A stretch of DNA of 64,000 nucleotides, from positions 21,624,038-21,688,037 of the forward strand of contig NC_088879.1 of assembly GCF_032884065.1 (NCBI RefSeq), written 5' to 3'. The stretch comes from Artemia franciscana (taxonomy: Eukaryota; Arthropoda; Branchiopoda; Anostraca; Artemiidae). The position numbers were made by a program, and so were the translations under genes. This document shows, one piece after another, positions 1 through 9,778 of the stretch. Position 1 is the stretch's first letter. Every line of letters starts with the position of its first letter. The notes under the pieces were generated by a model. The model did no database searches. It was given only the letters and a program-made list of their open reading frames with translations, and had not been told where the DNA came from.

Positions 1-839
1 TCCCCAGCGAGAACCTCCAACAGGTACGACTCTAGTTCGGCATTTGTGAAGGGACACACATGCACGGAAAGGTGTAGCATAAATGGGAGACAGTAACAAC
101 GGCAATCAAAGGGATAAAATTAACCCTTGACTGGGCTGCCCACTTAATTGAACAATCTGTCTTGGCTTTTTTCTACAATTGGCCATGACTTTGACGTGTC
201 CCACAACTATTCCCTTTTTTTTTAATTCAAAAATTTCAAACCCGTCTTTAATAGAATTTTTTTACAAAAGAGGAAAACTTTTCCCATGGCTCTCCCAATC
301 TACCCCTGACTTTTAAAATCAAACCTCTTCCCCTCCAACTTTAAAACCAATTTAGTAGTCTCTCGGTCCAAGGTGGTGAACTTGAGCCTTACGACAATCC
401 ATCCTTCCCACAATACCCAAAATGATAGTATTTCACTTTTAGGTGATGTTCTCTCCACTCCCAGCATTATTTTAATACTTCACCCCGCCAAAGTTACCTC
501 AGAATAAAACTTTTTCGAAGAAATATGTTGTTGAAGAGTTTGATAAAAAGTATTGCCTATCTCCTACCCTTATCCATGTGCCAGGAAAACTTGATTGCAA
601 TGAAGGCATTTGGATATCTCAAAGCCCAAATGCCTTCCTCGGCTTTTCACTAATTTAATCATTTGCTCATTTTATTATTCACCCAGACAGAATACTTGTT
701 CTCGTCGTAATTTCCATGATAGGCTACAAACAAGTCTTGACTTCGAGACGACAAAGTATCCAAATGCATTTTTATAGCAGGAGACGCAAACGAACTAAGT
801 CTTAATTATCTGTGCAAAGATCAGAAGCTTAAGCAAATT
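1..839. other. No gene recognised; possible far-decayed LINE 5' part
   Basis: No long open frame and no clear splice-bounded exon is seen. The plus strand has short runs of plausible protein near 280-480 and 500-650, broken by stops. They lie just upstream of the LINE at 840-2781 in the same orientation, so they may be its eroded endonuclease region. That is inference from position only. Confidence 0.3.
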
Positions 840-1189
840 AATGATGTCCCATAGGCTACCAAGAGGGTATGTTCCTCAGATTAACCTTGCATTAATGAAA
901 AAAGAAAAGGATCAATCCAATTGAAACTAAAATTTCGCCTTGGAAAGAAAGATGATGCCTTAACCCTCAGTAAACAAATAAAAAAAGAAATAAGTCGTGG
1001 ATCTTCTCGGTATGGTTAGAATAAATTAAATTGTTTAAAACAGAGCGAACCCTAAAAACCACTGTTTTTAGAAAGGGCAAGAAATAGAGGGTTGCTCGTG
1101 CAAAAACCTTGATTTTCTTCTGAATGAAATTTTTCTTCTAACTGCCTGACCAGACAGCTAATGAGCTTAATCAACACAAAGCTAGCATT

Positions 1190-1812
1190 GTGCAAACGTT
1201 CCTCTCTCTCTCGGAAAGCCATCTAATCTCTGAAACTCCAAAAGATGAAATCCCAGAATTCTCAGCAAAGCAAATAATAAAAAAAATACAGAAACTGAAA
1301 AAAAGTAGTATTTGTCCCATTGATATCCCAATTGATCTAATAAAAGCATTCCCTGATGAACTATCAATACCCCTTGTTAGTATTTTTATTGATATTAGTA
1401 ATTGAGGATGTTACCCGTCGGGCTGGAAGATTACTCCAATCCAAAAGAAAGGAGGCCTGAACAATCTTACTGGAGTACGACCAATCGCCTTGACCCCAAT
1501 TTTCTCAAAATGTACGATGATTTCTTAACTAATTGCTTAAAGGCATATACTTTTGAACCTATTAACTTACAACAGTTTGGAAACCTGAAAAAGACATCTA
1601 TTTCACGCTACCTTGTTAATCTTCTTGATACCATTCTTAAAAACCTTGAAACCCCTGATACTTGGTTGAATCTTTTATTAATTGACCTCCAGAAAGCATT
1701 CAACCTAATTGACCACAATATCCTTCTAAATAAACTTCTGATGGAGTTTCAATTGAATCCCCTCAATGTAAATTGTTGCCTCCTTTTTAACAAATCGTTC
1801 TCACGTACTTAA
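1190..1812 (+). pseudogene. LINE reverse transcriptase, N-terminal and palm remnant
   Basis: Two overlapping frames (1190-1405 and 1402-1812) encode the start of the RT. The first has IIKKIQKLKKSSICPIDIP, equivalent to the 'KKSSGPDGIP' block of LINE RTs, with the usual PGPD degraded. The second has INLQQFGNLKKTSISRYLV, the 'QFG-K-G-ST' block, and LLIDLQKAFNLIDHNILLNK, the catalytic motif A block, where D of 'DLQKAF' is the first metal-binding aspartate. The frame shift near 1402 and missing sequence between blocks show decay. Confidence 0.78.
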
Positions 1813-2160
1813 ATATAAAAAAGTTTATTCCGATACCCATCTTATCTTTTGTGGGGTCCCCTAGGGAACCCTGATGGGTTCAATTTTATTCCCTATAATG
1901 GTTAATAGCCTCATGACTGACCACACAGACCGAGAGAAGTATGTGGACCACCTGTCGGCACTTGAGGTTTGTCGATGAAATGTTAAAAGCTCAATTATGA
2001 CATTGCTTGACGATGTCACAAAAGAGGCTTCTTTGTCGGAGATGAAATCTAACGCTAATAAATCGTCAGCTATGACAGTTAGATTTTTTTTTTAAATCAC
2101 CCCTTCTTTAACAAACCCCATCCCCCAAAAATCTCTGCTACATGCACTAAATTATTTGGG

Positions 2161-2781
2161 GTGAAAATTACTGCTGACTTGAAGCGGGATGCCCATGTTC
2201 AAAACATTCTCAAACAAGCTTCCCCTTCGGTTTCCCTTCTAAAGCTTTTCATAAAATTTTCTTGCCCCCCTAAGGATCGTTTTCAACTTAATTGTTCTTT
2301 TATTCCACCAATACTGGAGTCTGCTTGTCAAGTGTGGCATTTCCGTCTTTCTTCAGAGCTTATTTATAAGATTGAAAATGTCCAAAAAAGAGCACTTTGA
2401 ATCATAAATCATGGAGGAAGATTCCACGTCATTATCTACTAGGTATGTTCAAAACCCAACCCCCCATTGCACTTCCTGGCTGAACGGCCCAGAAACAGAG
2501 ATCAACACCGCAGGTATGGACTGTAAAGTCTAATGCCGTATCCTAAGTTCAAAACCAGCAGGTTGGCCAATAGAAGGAACTTTCTGTGCCTTCGTTTCGG
2601 TACCAAGACCCTGTTTGTTTTCCGATTACGTTCCGTCATCCCCGAACCCTACTTTCCCGCCTGCAACAGACCGTCTCGTATAAAATCCCAAAAAGTCCTC
2701 AAACTGATTCCCATCCCCACTAAACATGAAAGATATCGCAAGAATTTTGTTCCGAGTTTTGTTGAGTCGCATGATAGCTAG
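2161..2781 (+). pseudogene. LINE RT thumb and C-terminal tail remnant
   Basis: The 2161-2400 frame starts with GVKITADLKRDAHVQNILKQ, the 'LGV-I--DL-W--HV' block that follows the RT palm in LINEs, and continues to ILESACQVWH and IENVQKRAL, both typical of the thumb region. The 2533-2781 frame ends with a basic tail (RYRKNFVPSFVESHDS) like the end of such ORF2 proteins. Stops lie between the two parts. No function is expected. Confidence 0.75.
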
Positions 2782-2888
2782 GAGAACTAGTCATTAATAT
2801 TATTGTTATCTATTTATTTTTTATTTTTACTTTTTAACTAAGTTTTGACTCGACTTATTTTTACACTGTACAATGGATTATGTTCGAT

Positions 2889-2997
<109 letters not shown>

Positions 2998-3002
2998 TAG
3001 CT

Positions 3003-3200
3003 ATATAACAACAAAAGCGAGAATAATGAGGACTTTTTTCCCAAGACAGTGAATCAACAAAACCTATTTGAATATTTCGGCCCTATATCTAAGGGCCGTC
3101 TTCAGCAAAGAAAAAATAAAAAACAATAAAACACTTACAATAAAAATTCTCAGTTAAAAATCCATTTTTTTAAAATAGCCTTGGCATCATTACTTCTTAA
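3003..3200 (+). repeat. Left inverted terminal repeat of Penelope-like element
   Basis: It starts ATATAACAACAAAAGCGAG and ends at CATTACTTCTTAA. It matches the reverse complement of 4932-5130 at every position I compared except one T in a homopolymer. Such high identity within a broken element suggests the two ends came from one recent insertion. It holds a hammerhead-like fold on the minus strand (3075-3105). Confidence 0.92.
3075..3105 (-). ncRNA. Hammerhead-ribozyme-like fold in Penelope terminal repeat
   Basis: Read on the RT sense strand: CUGAAGA, one extra C, a GGCCCU/AGGGCC hairpin, then GAAA. This is the CUGANGA / stem II / GAAA core of a hammerhead, with A at the tolerated N position. 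Hammerhead motifs are known in Penelope-like elements. Against activity: one extra base lies between the core A and stem II, and I could not define a convincing stem III with the required U before the cleavage site. The inverted copy is at 5028-5058 on the plus strand. Confidence 0.45.
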
Positions 3201-3504
3201 CGAAAAGTTCAGCCAAGACTGTCTGATAAAAGCTAACATTTTGCAAGATAAAAAGGTTCATTCATTTCACTAACTGTATTTATTAAAAATTGGAATGATT
3301 TCTTATTGCGATATTTGCCTTCTCTGCAGCTAATCTGATAGTTCTTTTGATATTGGGCTTGTTTTTGTTCGTTCCTATTTTTGTTTTATTTTGAATTAGA
3401 TTATTTTCTATAATTAATTTTGTGTACATAGGGTTGAGTGTGTATTCACCCAAGTCTCTATTTAGGGATGTGTTATTATTTAAGTTTCGTTTGATTTCGA
3501 TTGC

Positions 3505-3798
3505 CTAACGGACAGTTTGTTTGATTCCTAGGTCATTGACAATTAGAATTGTTTCGTCAAATAGAACATAATGGTCTGGATTTTCAAAAATATGATTACT
3601 TAGAGCTGAATCGAAAGATATGGAGTTATTTTTATATTTTAATGCTTTTTCAATACTTTCTTTGTGTTGCTGCAATCTTGTTCCTAAATTTTGGTGGGTT
3701 CGACCAATGTAATAATTTCCAAAACTACATGGTATTTGATACACCCCTCGTAGACGAGTAATTGGGGTTTTATCCTTACCAGAATTGACAAGATTCAT
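3505..3798 (-). pseudogene. Penelope GIY-YIG endonuclease domain
   Basis: This 97-codon frame carries the GIY-YIG core GVYQIPCSFGNYYIGRTHQN, where the paired 'GVYQIPC' and 'YYIGRT' strands and the following R and H-K residues (LGTRLQQHKESIEKAL) form the active site, and a later NH block (SNHIFENPDHYVLF). The Penelope-type domain nicks target DNA for reverse transcription. It is separated from the RT by a frameshift: the preceding block 'YLPYIPEITSKLKKKF' sits in another frame at about 3850-3900. Stops after 3505 end the C-terminal tail early. It is therefore not a full protein. Confidence 0.88.
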
Positions 3799-3961
3799 TA
3801 TACTTAAATTGCTTGTGAATACAACACGTAAATTGTTCTTTAAACAAACTTTTTTTTCAGTTTTGAAGTAATTTCCGGAATATAAGGTAGGTAAATCGTG
3901 CTTGTGGGTTTATTTGAATCATTTACTGGTGTGGGATTTAAGGCTTCAGAAGAATGTATCT

Positions 3962-4951
3962 TTAAGCAATAACAGTATTTATGAGAGAAATTGGGTACCC
4001 GTTGCCAAAAAGTATGTCTGTAATAAAATTTAATTCTTTTTTACCATACGGCTCTGAACATATATTAAGTACTCTATCCACAAGAGATATTACCACACCT
4101 CTTTTAACCTGTGGAGGATGGTTAGATTTGAAGTGAAGGTATCTATTATTATGCGTAGGTTTTCTGTAAACCGTAAATTCAAGTTTATTCACCCTGCGTA
4201 TTATCAATACATCTAAAAAAGGTATTTTTCCATCTCTTTCGGTCTCTAGAGTGAATTGCAGGTTTCTATCGTAAGTATTTAAATGTTCTAGAAAACCTTT
4301 AAGTTCACTTTCGCCATAATTCCAAACTGAAATTACATCGTCCATGAAACGTCCCCAAAACACATGATTAAGAAAATACGAATCTAGGGCCCAATTTTCA
4401 AGATTCTCGACGAGAATATTCGCGAGTAGGCCTGATAGAGGTGCTCCCATAGGAAGGCCCTGTACCTGTTTGTAATATGAATCTCGAAACTGGAAGTGCA
4501 TGGAATATTTGTTACATAATTTAACCAAATGCATGAGAACATCAATGTCTAGACCTATTGCTGACTCTTCAATTAGATGGTAATTGTTTTCCAGTTTATT
4601 TTGTAATAATTGTTCAGATTTTGAAACATCAATACTAGTATACATAGAAACTATGTCAAAGCTGCTTAATATGGAATTTTCAGAAATGTCTATTTGTTTC
4701 AATTTTTCTACAAGATCAACTGAATTTTTTATATAAGATTTTTGGGAGTGAAGCAATGGTTTAAATGCAGTGCATAACCATTTTCCAATGTTTGAGGCAG
4801 GTGATTTTGTACTAGCTACAATGGGTCTTAGAGGAATGCCTTGTTTGTGCAATTTTGGTAATCCATAAAACTTTGAGCAAAAAACACCACGAGGGAGGAA
4901 TTTATTGTACAACTGTGGAGTGATTCTGCCATTAAGAAGTAATGATGCCAA
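3962..4951 (-). pseudogene. Penelope-like reverse transcriptase
   Basis: The open frame is 329 codons; its first in-track codon is TTG inside the terminal repeat, so no true start is present and the N-terminus is lost. Order of motifs: FYGLPKLHKQGIPLRPIVAS (RT motif 1, typical of Penelope), SSFDIVSMYTSID (motif A with catalytic Asp), QGLPMGAPLSGLLANILVE (motif B), WGRFMDDVISVW (motif C, MDD catalytic pair), then GKIPFLDVLI and FTVYRKPTHNNRYLH (thumb side, both Penelope hallmarks). It stops at 3962 before the linker and nuclease. The RT would copy RNA primed at a nick made by the GIY-YIG domain. Confidence 0.92.
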
Positions 4952-5130
4952 GGCTATTTTAAAAAAAATGGATTTTTAACTGAGAATTTTTATTGTAAGT
5001 GTTTTATTGTTTTTTATTTTTTCTTTGCTGAAGACGGCCCTTAGATATAGGGCCGAAATATTCAAATAGGTTTTGTTGATTCACTGTCTTGGGAAAAAAG
5101 TCCTCATTATTCTCGCTTTTGTTGTTATAT
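4932..5130 (-). repeat. Right inverted terminal repeat of Penelope-like element
   Basis: Reverse-complement copy of 3003-3200. Its inner 20 or so bases overlap the 5' end of the RT frame, so the element is truncated precisely at the repeat, as happens when a partial copy joins in inverted orientation. Confidence 0.92.
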
Positions 5131-5250
5131 TATGGAAAGGCAGTGTGGTCTTTGTCATTATTTATATATACTAGCTGTTGGGGGCGCGCCATTGTAGTTG
5201 TGTTCCTGTGTCCCACCTATGAATATAGATATATATATATATATATATAT

Positions 5251-5490
5251 TTAACTACGTAAAACTTGCGAATGTACAACATTCTTGGCTGTCCCATTGT
5301 CTGTGCATATAAATAGATTGTCAGGTTTACCGACTCTTGAACATGCAACATAAAATTCTCCATGGGAAAAACAATCTGTATTCAGATCTATACCTCATTA
5401 TTCTAATGATTGCCCTTGAGCTTTGTTGATGGTGATTGCTAATCGAACATTCCCTGTGTCCCTGTCGTCATTTATATATCCCCCTGTGCC
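5251..5490 (-). pseudogene. Helitron helicase (Pif1-like) C-terminal remnant
   Basis: Minus-strand frame: [17 protein letters not shown], two stops, [40 protein letters not shown], then a stop at 5251-5253. 'TINKAQGQS' and 'YVACSRV' are the late helicase motifs (V and VI) of the Pif1-like helicase in Helitrons. The two stops after LE recur in the copy at 30.4-30.6 kb, so they were in the source element. Upstream the frame runs into the minisatellite. Confidence 0.85.
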
Positions 5491-5740
5491 CCCGGCGTCC
5501 CCGTTGTTGTTATTTTCCTGTGTCCCGGTCGTCATTTGTGTCCCGGTGTCCCTGTCTGTAATTTCTCTTTGAGTGTCGCGGTCGTCATTTATATTCCCTG
5601 TGTCGCGGTGTCCTGGTCGTCATTTTTGTCCCGGTCGTCATTTGTGTTCCGGTGTCCCGGTCTGTAATTTCTCTTTGAGTGTCCTGGTCGTCATTTATAT
5701 TCCCTGTGTCCCGGTCGTCATTTGTGTCCCGGTGCTTTGT
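5455..5740 (-). repeat. Helitron minisatellite (GTCCCGGTCGTCATT units)
   Basis: Units on the minus strand of 26-27 bp, with core GACCGGGACACAGGGAATAT. Variants carry CACTCAAAGAGAAATTACA or CACCGGGACACAAATGAC. The same family occurs at 6760-7150, 7535-7690, 7880-8180, 9110-9470 and 30650-30830. Confidence 0.9.
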
Positions 5741-5960
5741 TGATGGTGATTGCTAATCGAACATTCCTTGTGTCCCGGTCACTTTTTCTTTCAGTGTCCC
5801 GGTCGTCATTTATATACCCTACGTCCCGGTGTCCCGGTCGTCATTTGTGTCCCGATGTCCCGGTGTGTAATTTCGTCAATCAACAAACATGACGTCAGTC
5901 GACACACAAACATGACGTCACTCGGCACACAGACAACTTATTTCTATATATACATATAGA

Positions 5961-6106
5961 TGTCCCGGTGTCCCGGTCGTCATTTGTGTCCCGATGTCCC
6001 GGTGTGTAATTTCGTCAATCAACAAACATGACGTCAGTCGACACACAAACATGAAGTCACTCAACACACACGCACACACAGACAACTTATTTTTATATAT
6101 TTTCTA
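5961..6106 (-). mobile_element. Duplicated Helitron 5' end fragment
   Basis: This stretch repeats about 5818-5960: the same GTCCCGGTGTCCCGGTCGTC start, AATTTCGTCAATCAACAAAC and GACGTCAGTCGACACACAAA segments, and a terminal CAACTTATTT tract. It is the 5' end of a second minus-strand copy, cut on its inner side. It meets the plus-strand copy at 6109 head to head. Confidence 0.75.
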
Positions 6107-6186
6107 TATCTATATATATAAAAATAAGTTGTCTGTCTGTGTGTCTATCTGTCAGGTGACGTCATGTTTCTGTATCGACTGACGTC

Positions 6187-6627
6187 ATGAAGTTAGTTGT
6201 CGTCATTTTTGCTATGACGGTGACGTCATTAACGGTATTTAAGACATTTGTTCACGGAAAAATGTTTAATTGTAAAATGACTGAAGAACCTACAATGGCA
6301 ACAGCCGAGGAAGCTGCTCAAAGAGTTTATGCCAAAAAACTTGCTACTGATAGAGAAAGTAAGAAAAGAAAGCGTTCCGAGGAATCACAAGAACAGCAAG
6401 AAAACAGGCTTGCAGCTGATAGAGAAAGTAAGAAAAGAAAGCGTGCCGAGGAATCACAAGAACAGCAAGAAAACAGCCTTGCGGCTAAAGAACGCAAAAC
6501 CGCGCAGTTAGATGAAAATCCACCTGGACAGCGAGAGTCAAAACATATCAACACTGAAAATGATAGCGATGATGATTGGGTTTGGGATTTTGACTTGGAT
6601 AAGGTCATCAATGCCTACCAGATTTAA
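6187..6627 (+). CDS. STPR-like repeat protein in Helitron
   Basis: Frame of 146 codons from ATG 6187 to TAA; M31 is an alternative start that drops a hydrophobic N-terminus of unclear meaning. Residues 52-74 and 75-97 are two near-identical 23-residue repeats (LAADRESKKRKRAEESQEQQ core), with a partial third from 98. A 23-residue basic/acidic repeat is the spacing of STPR domains, DNA-binding repeats known from the silkworm fibroin modulator FMBP-1 and found in many Helitron-linked proteins. A KKRKR run could act as nuclear signal. The C-terminus is acidic and aromatic (NDSDDDWVWDFDLDKVINAY). The DNA repeat is 69 bp, 6340-6408 and 6409-6477. Whether it is expressed is unknown. Confidence 0.6.
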   Translation: MKLVVVIFAMTVTSLTVFKTFVHGKMFNCKMTEEPTMATAEEAAQRVYAKKLATDRESKKRKRSEESQEQQENRLAADRESKKRKRAEESQEQQENSLAAKERKTAQLDENPPGQRESKHINTENDSDDDWVWDFDLDKVINAYQI

Positions 6628-6759
6628 GTTAAAAAAAACAAAGGTTCGTCGATATGTACTTCATAGTGACGCTGAAAAATAAAGAAGAAAAAGAAAACTG
6701 AAAAAAGAAAAAAGGTAAAAAACTAAAAAAAAACTAAAAAGAAAAAACACTCAAAGAGA

Positions 6760-7150
6760 AATTACAGACCGGGACACAAATGACGACCGAGACAGAGGGA
6801 ATATAAGTGACGACCGGGAACCTCAAAGAGAAATTACAGACTGGGACAACCAGACACAAATCACGACCGGGACACAGGGAATATAAATGACGACCGGGAC
6901 ACAGGGACACAACTACAACGGGGACGCCGGGGGCACAGGCGGGATATATAAATGACGACCGGGACACAGGGATTGTTCGAATAGAAATTACAGACCGGGA
7001 CACCGGGACACAAATGACGACCGGGACAAAGGGACACAGGGAATATAAATGACGACCGGGACACTCAAAGAGAAATTACAAACTGGGACACCGGGACACA
7101 AATGACGACCGGGACACAAGGAATATAAATGACGACCGGGACACAGGGAC
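6760..7150 (+). repeat. Helitron minisatellite
   Basis: Tandem units of 26-27 bp with core GACCGGGACACAGGGAATAT, alternating with GACACTCAAAGAGAAATTAC and GACACCGGGACACAAATGAC variants in a higher-order pattern. It ends at ACACAGGGACACATCATTAG, where the unit joins the helicase remnant further downstream than in other copies. Confidence 0.9.
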
Positions 7151-7152
7151 AC

Positions 7153-7312
7153 ATCATTAGAATCATGAGGTATAGATCTAAATACGGATTGTTTTTCCCA
7201 TGGACAATTATATGTTGCATGTTCAAGAGTCAGTAAACCTGACAATCTATTTATATGCACAGACAATGGGACAGCGAAGAATGTTGTATATTCGCATGTT
7301 TTACGTAGTTAA
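7153..7312 (+). pseudogene. Helitron helicase C-terminal remnant
   Basis: Plus-strand copy beginning at SLES, one stop, GIDLNTDCF, then YVACSRV-type sequence, [19 protein letters not shown] and a TAA at 7310-7312. The motif-V part (TINKAQG) is deleted at the minisatellite junction, unlike the other copies. Confidence 0.8.
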
Positions 7313-8180
7313 AAACATAAATTTATATCTATCTCTATTCACAGGTGGGACACAGGGGCACAACTACAATGGCGCGTAACTAATATGGCGCGTAACGACT
7401 TACGCGCGCGGGGGGCGGCTTGGGGGGGGCTTATATAAAATAAGTTGTCTGTGTGTGTGTGGGTCTGTCTGTCGGGTGACGTCATGTTTGTGTGTCGACT
7501 GACGTCATGTTTTCAACTGACGAAATTACAGACCGGGACGTCGGGACACAAATGACCACCGGGACACCGGCACATAGGGAATATAAATGACGACACTCAA
7601 AGAGAAAGCGACCGGGACAAAAGGAATGTTCGATTATCACCATCAACAAAGCACCGAGACACAAATGACGACCGGGACACAGGGAGTATAAATGACGACC
7701 AGGACATAAGTAAAAAAAAAACTAAAAAAAACTAAAAAAAAGGTAAAAACTACAAAAAAACTAAAAAGAAAAAAAAACTAAAAACTAATAAAAAAACTAA
7801 AAAACTAAAAAAGAAAATAAATAAAAAAGGAAAAAAATGAAAAATAAAGGAGAAAAACAAAACTAAAAAAACGAATGTATATACAGACCGGGACACCGGG
7901 ATACAAATGACGACTGGGACACAGGGAATATAAATGACGACCGGGACACAGGGACACAACTACAACGGGGACGCCGGGGGGCACAGGGGGATATAAATGA
8001 CGACCGGGACACAAGGAATATAAATGACGCCCGGGACACTCAAAGAGAAATCACAGACTGGGACACCGGGACACAAATGACGACCGGGACACAGGGAATA
8101 AGAATGACGACCGGGACACAGGGACACAACTACAAAGGGGACGCCGGGGGGGCACAGGGGGATATATAAATGGCGATGGC

Positions 8181-8474
<294 letters not shown>

Positions 8475-8539
8475 TATATATATAAAAATAAGTTGTATGT
8501 GTGTGGATCTGTGGATCAGGTGACGTCACCTGAAAAAAC

Positions 8540-9110
8540 TGGATCAGGTGACGTCAAAACTGAAAAAACTAAAAAAAGGCAAAAACTACCAAAAAAACTA
8601 AAAACTAATAAAAAAATAAAAAAGCTAAAAAACTAAAAAAACTAAAAAAAAGGCAAAAACTACAAAAAAAACTAAAAACTAATAAAAAAGCTAAAAAACT
8701 AAAAAAACTAAAAAAAGGCAAAAACTACAAAAAAAAAACTAAAAACTAATAAAAAAAATAAAAAAGCTAAAAAACTAAAAAAACTAAAAAAACTAAAAAA
8801 AGGTAAAAACTAAAAAGTAAAAACTAAAAAAAACTAAAAAAAAGGAAAAAACTGAAAAATAAGCTAAAATAAAGGTAAAAACCAATAAAAAACTAAAAAA
8901 AAACTGAAAAAACTAAAAAAAGGCAAAAACTACAAAAAAAACTAAAAACTAATAAAAAAAGTAAAAAAGCTAAAAAACTAAAAAAACTAAAATAACTAAA
9001 AAAAGGTAAAAAACTAAAAAAAAATAAAAAATTAAAAAAAACTAAAAAAAGGAAAAAACTGAAAAATAAGCTAAAATAAAGGTAAAAACCAATAAAAAAC
9101 TAAAAAGAAA
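8540..9110 (+). repeat. A-rich tract of CTAAAAA-type units inside Helitron
   Basis: Long array of ACTAAAAAA, GGCAAAAACTAC and GGTAAAAACTA words, with larger blocks of 70-90 bases repeated. The strand is almost free of G and T. The same tract type occurs at 6660-6750, 7710-7870 and 9150-9310, always next to the minisatellite. Confidence 0.9.
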
Positions 9111-9470
9111 AAACCACCGGGACACAGGGAGTATAAATGACGACCAGGACATAAGTAAAAAAAAACTAACAAAACTAAAAAGAAGGTAAAAACTACAAAA
9201 ACACTAAAAAGAAAAAAAAACTAAAAACTAATAAAAAAACTAAAAAATCTAAAAATCTAAATAAACTAAAAAAGAAAAAAAAGGAAAAAAATAAAGGAGA
9301 AAAACAAAACTAAAAAACGAATGTATATACAGACCGGGACACCGGGATACAAATGACGACCGGGACACAGGGAATATAAATGACGACCGGGACACAGGGA
9401 CACGACTACAACGGGGACACCGGGGGAAACAGGGGGATATAAATGACGACCGGGACACCGGGACAGGGAA
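9110..9470 (+). repeat. Helitron minisatellite
   Basis: Same 26-27 bp family, interrupted by an A-rich tract at 9150-9310. The last units join the helicase remnant in frame ([14 protein letters not shown]). Confidence 0.88.
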
Positions 9471-9668
9471 TGGTCGATTAGCAATCACCATCAACAAAGC
9501 TCAAGGGCAATCATTAGAATCATGAGGTATAGATCTGAATACAGATTGTTTTCCAATGGACCATTATATGTTGCATGTTCAAGAGTCGGTAAACCTGACA
9601 ATCTATTTATATGCAAAGACAATGGGACAGCAAAGAATGTTGTATATTCGCAAGTTTTACGTAGTTAA
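9466..9668 (+). pseudogene. Helitron helicase C-terminal remnant
   Basis: [19 protein letters not shown], one stop, [14 protein letters not shown] sequence, [34 protein letters not shown] and TAA at 9666-9668. It is the most complete C-terminus on the plus strand and matches the minus-strand copies residue for residue apart from a few changes. Confidence 0.84.
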
Positions 9669-9670
9669 AA

Positions 9671-9778
<108 letters not shown>

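Larger units (their letters stand above)
840..2781 (+). mobile_element. Broken non-LTR retrotransposon (LINE), RT region to C-terminus
   Basis: Pieces of one LINE polyprotein can be followed in order across several frames on the plus strand. A basic linker lies near 880-1010 (KFRLGKKDDALTLSKQIKK). The RT N-terminal region follows (1190-1405), then RT fingers and palm (1402-1812). A G-P-MGS-like turn and a degenerate catalytic box (KYVDHLSAL, where YVDD would be expected) lie at about 1860-1970. RT thumb (2161-2400) and a C-terminal tail (2533-2781) close the element. Frameshifts and stops separate every piece, so this is a dead copy. Clade is not certain; the order and motifs fit the CR1/Jockey-type group. 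An (AT)n tract follows at 2892. Confidence 0.8.
3003..5150 (-). mobile_element. Penelope-like retroelement with inverted terminal repeats
   Basis: The minus strand encodes an RT (4951 to 3962) followed by a GIY-YIG endonuclease (3798 to 3505), the order that defines endonuclease-bearing Penelope-like elements. The coding part is flanked by near-identical inverted repeats at 3003-3200 and 4932-5130, with one indel in a T run. The right repeat runs into the RT frame, so the usual N-terminal extension before RT motif 1 is missing. Right of the inverted repeat is a unique tail with ATGGAAAGGCAGTGTGGTCT, which recurs inverted at 54.9 kb. A stop after the RT and a frameshift near 3850 make this copy defective. 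Confidence 0.9.
5171..5960 (-). mobile_element. Complete non-autonomous Helitron, minus strand
   Basis: On the minus strand the element begins TCTATATG at 5960 and ends CTAG at 5171. The flanks are A (5170) and T (5961) on the plus strand, the exact A/T target of Helitrons. Inside, in element order: 5' end with GACGTCA repeats and CAACTTATTT in complement, a minisatellite of units near 27 bp (about 5455-5740), a helicase C-terminal remnant, a short (AT)n, and CACAGGTGGGACA-type sequence near the 3' end. No Rep domain is present, so it would need an autonomous partner. Confidence 0.85.
6109..7430 (+). mobile_element. Helitron copy carrying an STPR-like frame, 3' end lost
   Basis: It starts TCTATATATATAAAAATAAG at 6109, the same 5' end as the complete copies. 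GACGTCA-rich sequence, the STPR-like frame (6187-6627), minisatellite (6760-7150) and helicase remnant (7153-7312) follow, then CACAGGTGGGACACAGG-type and GGCGCGTAAC sequence. It ends in a G-rich run at about 7430, directly against the 5'-type sequence of the next copy, with no hairpin or CTAG, so the 3' tip is deleted. Confidence 0.75.

Noticed and set aside
6327..6611. Minus-strand Ser/Leu/Cys-rich frame
   Set aside because: Antisense shadow of the STPR-like frame.
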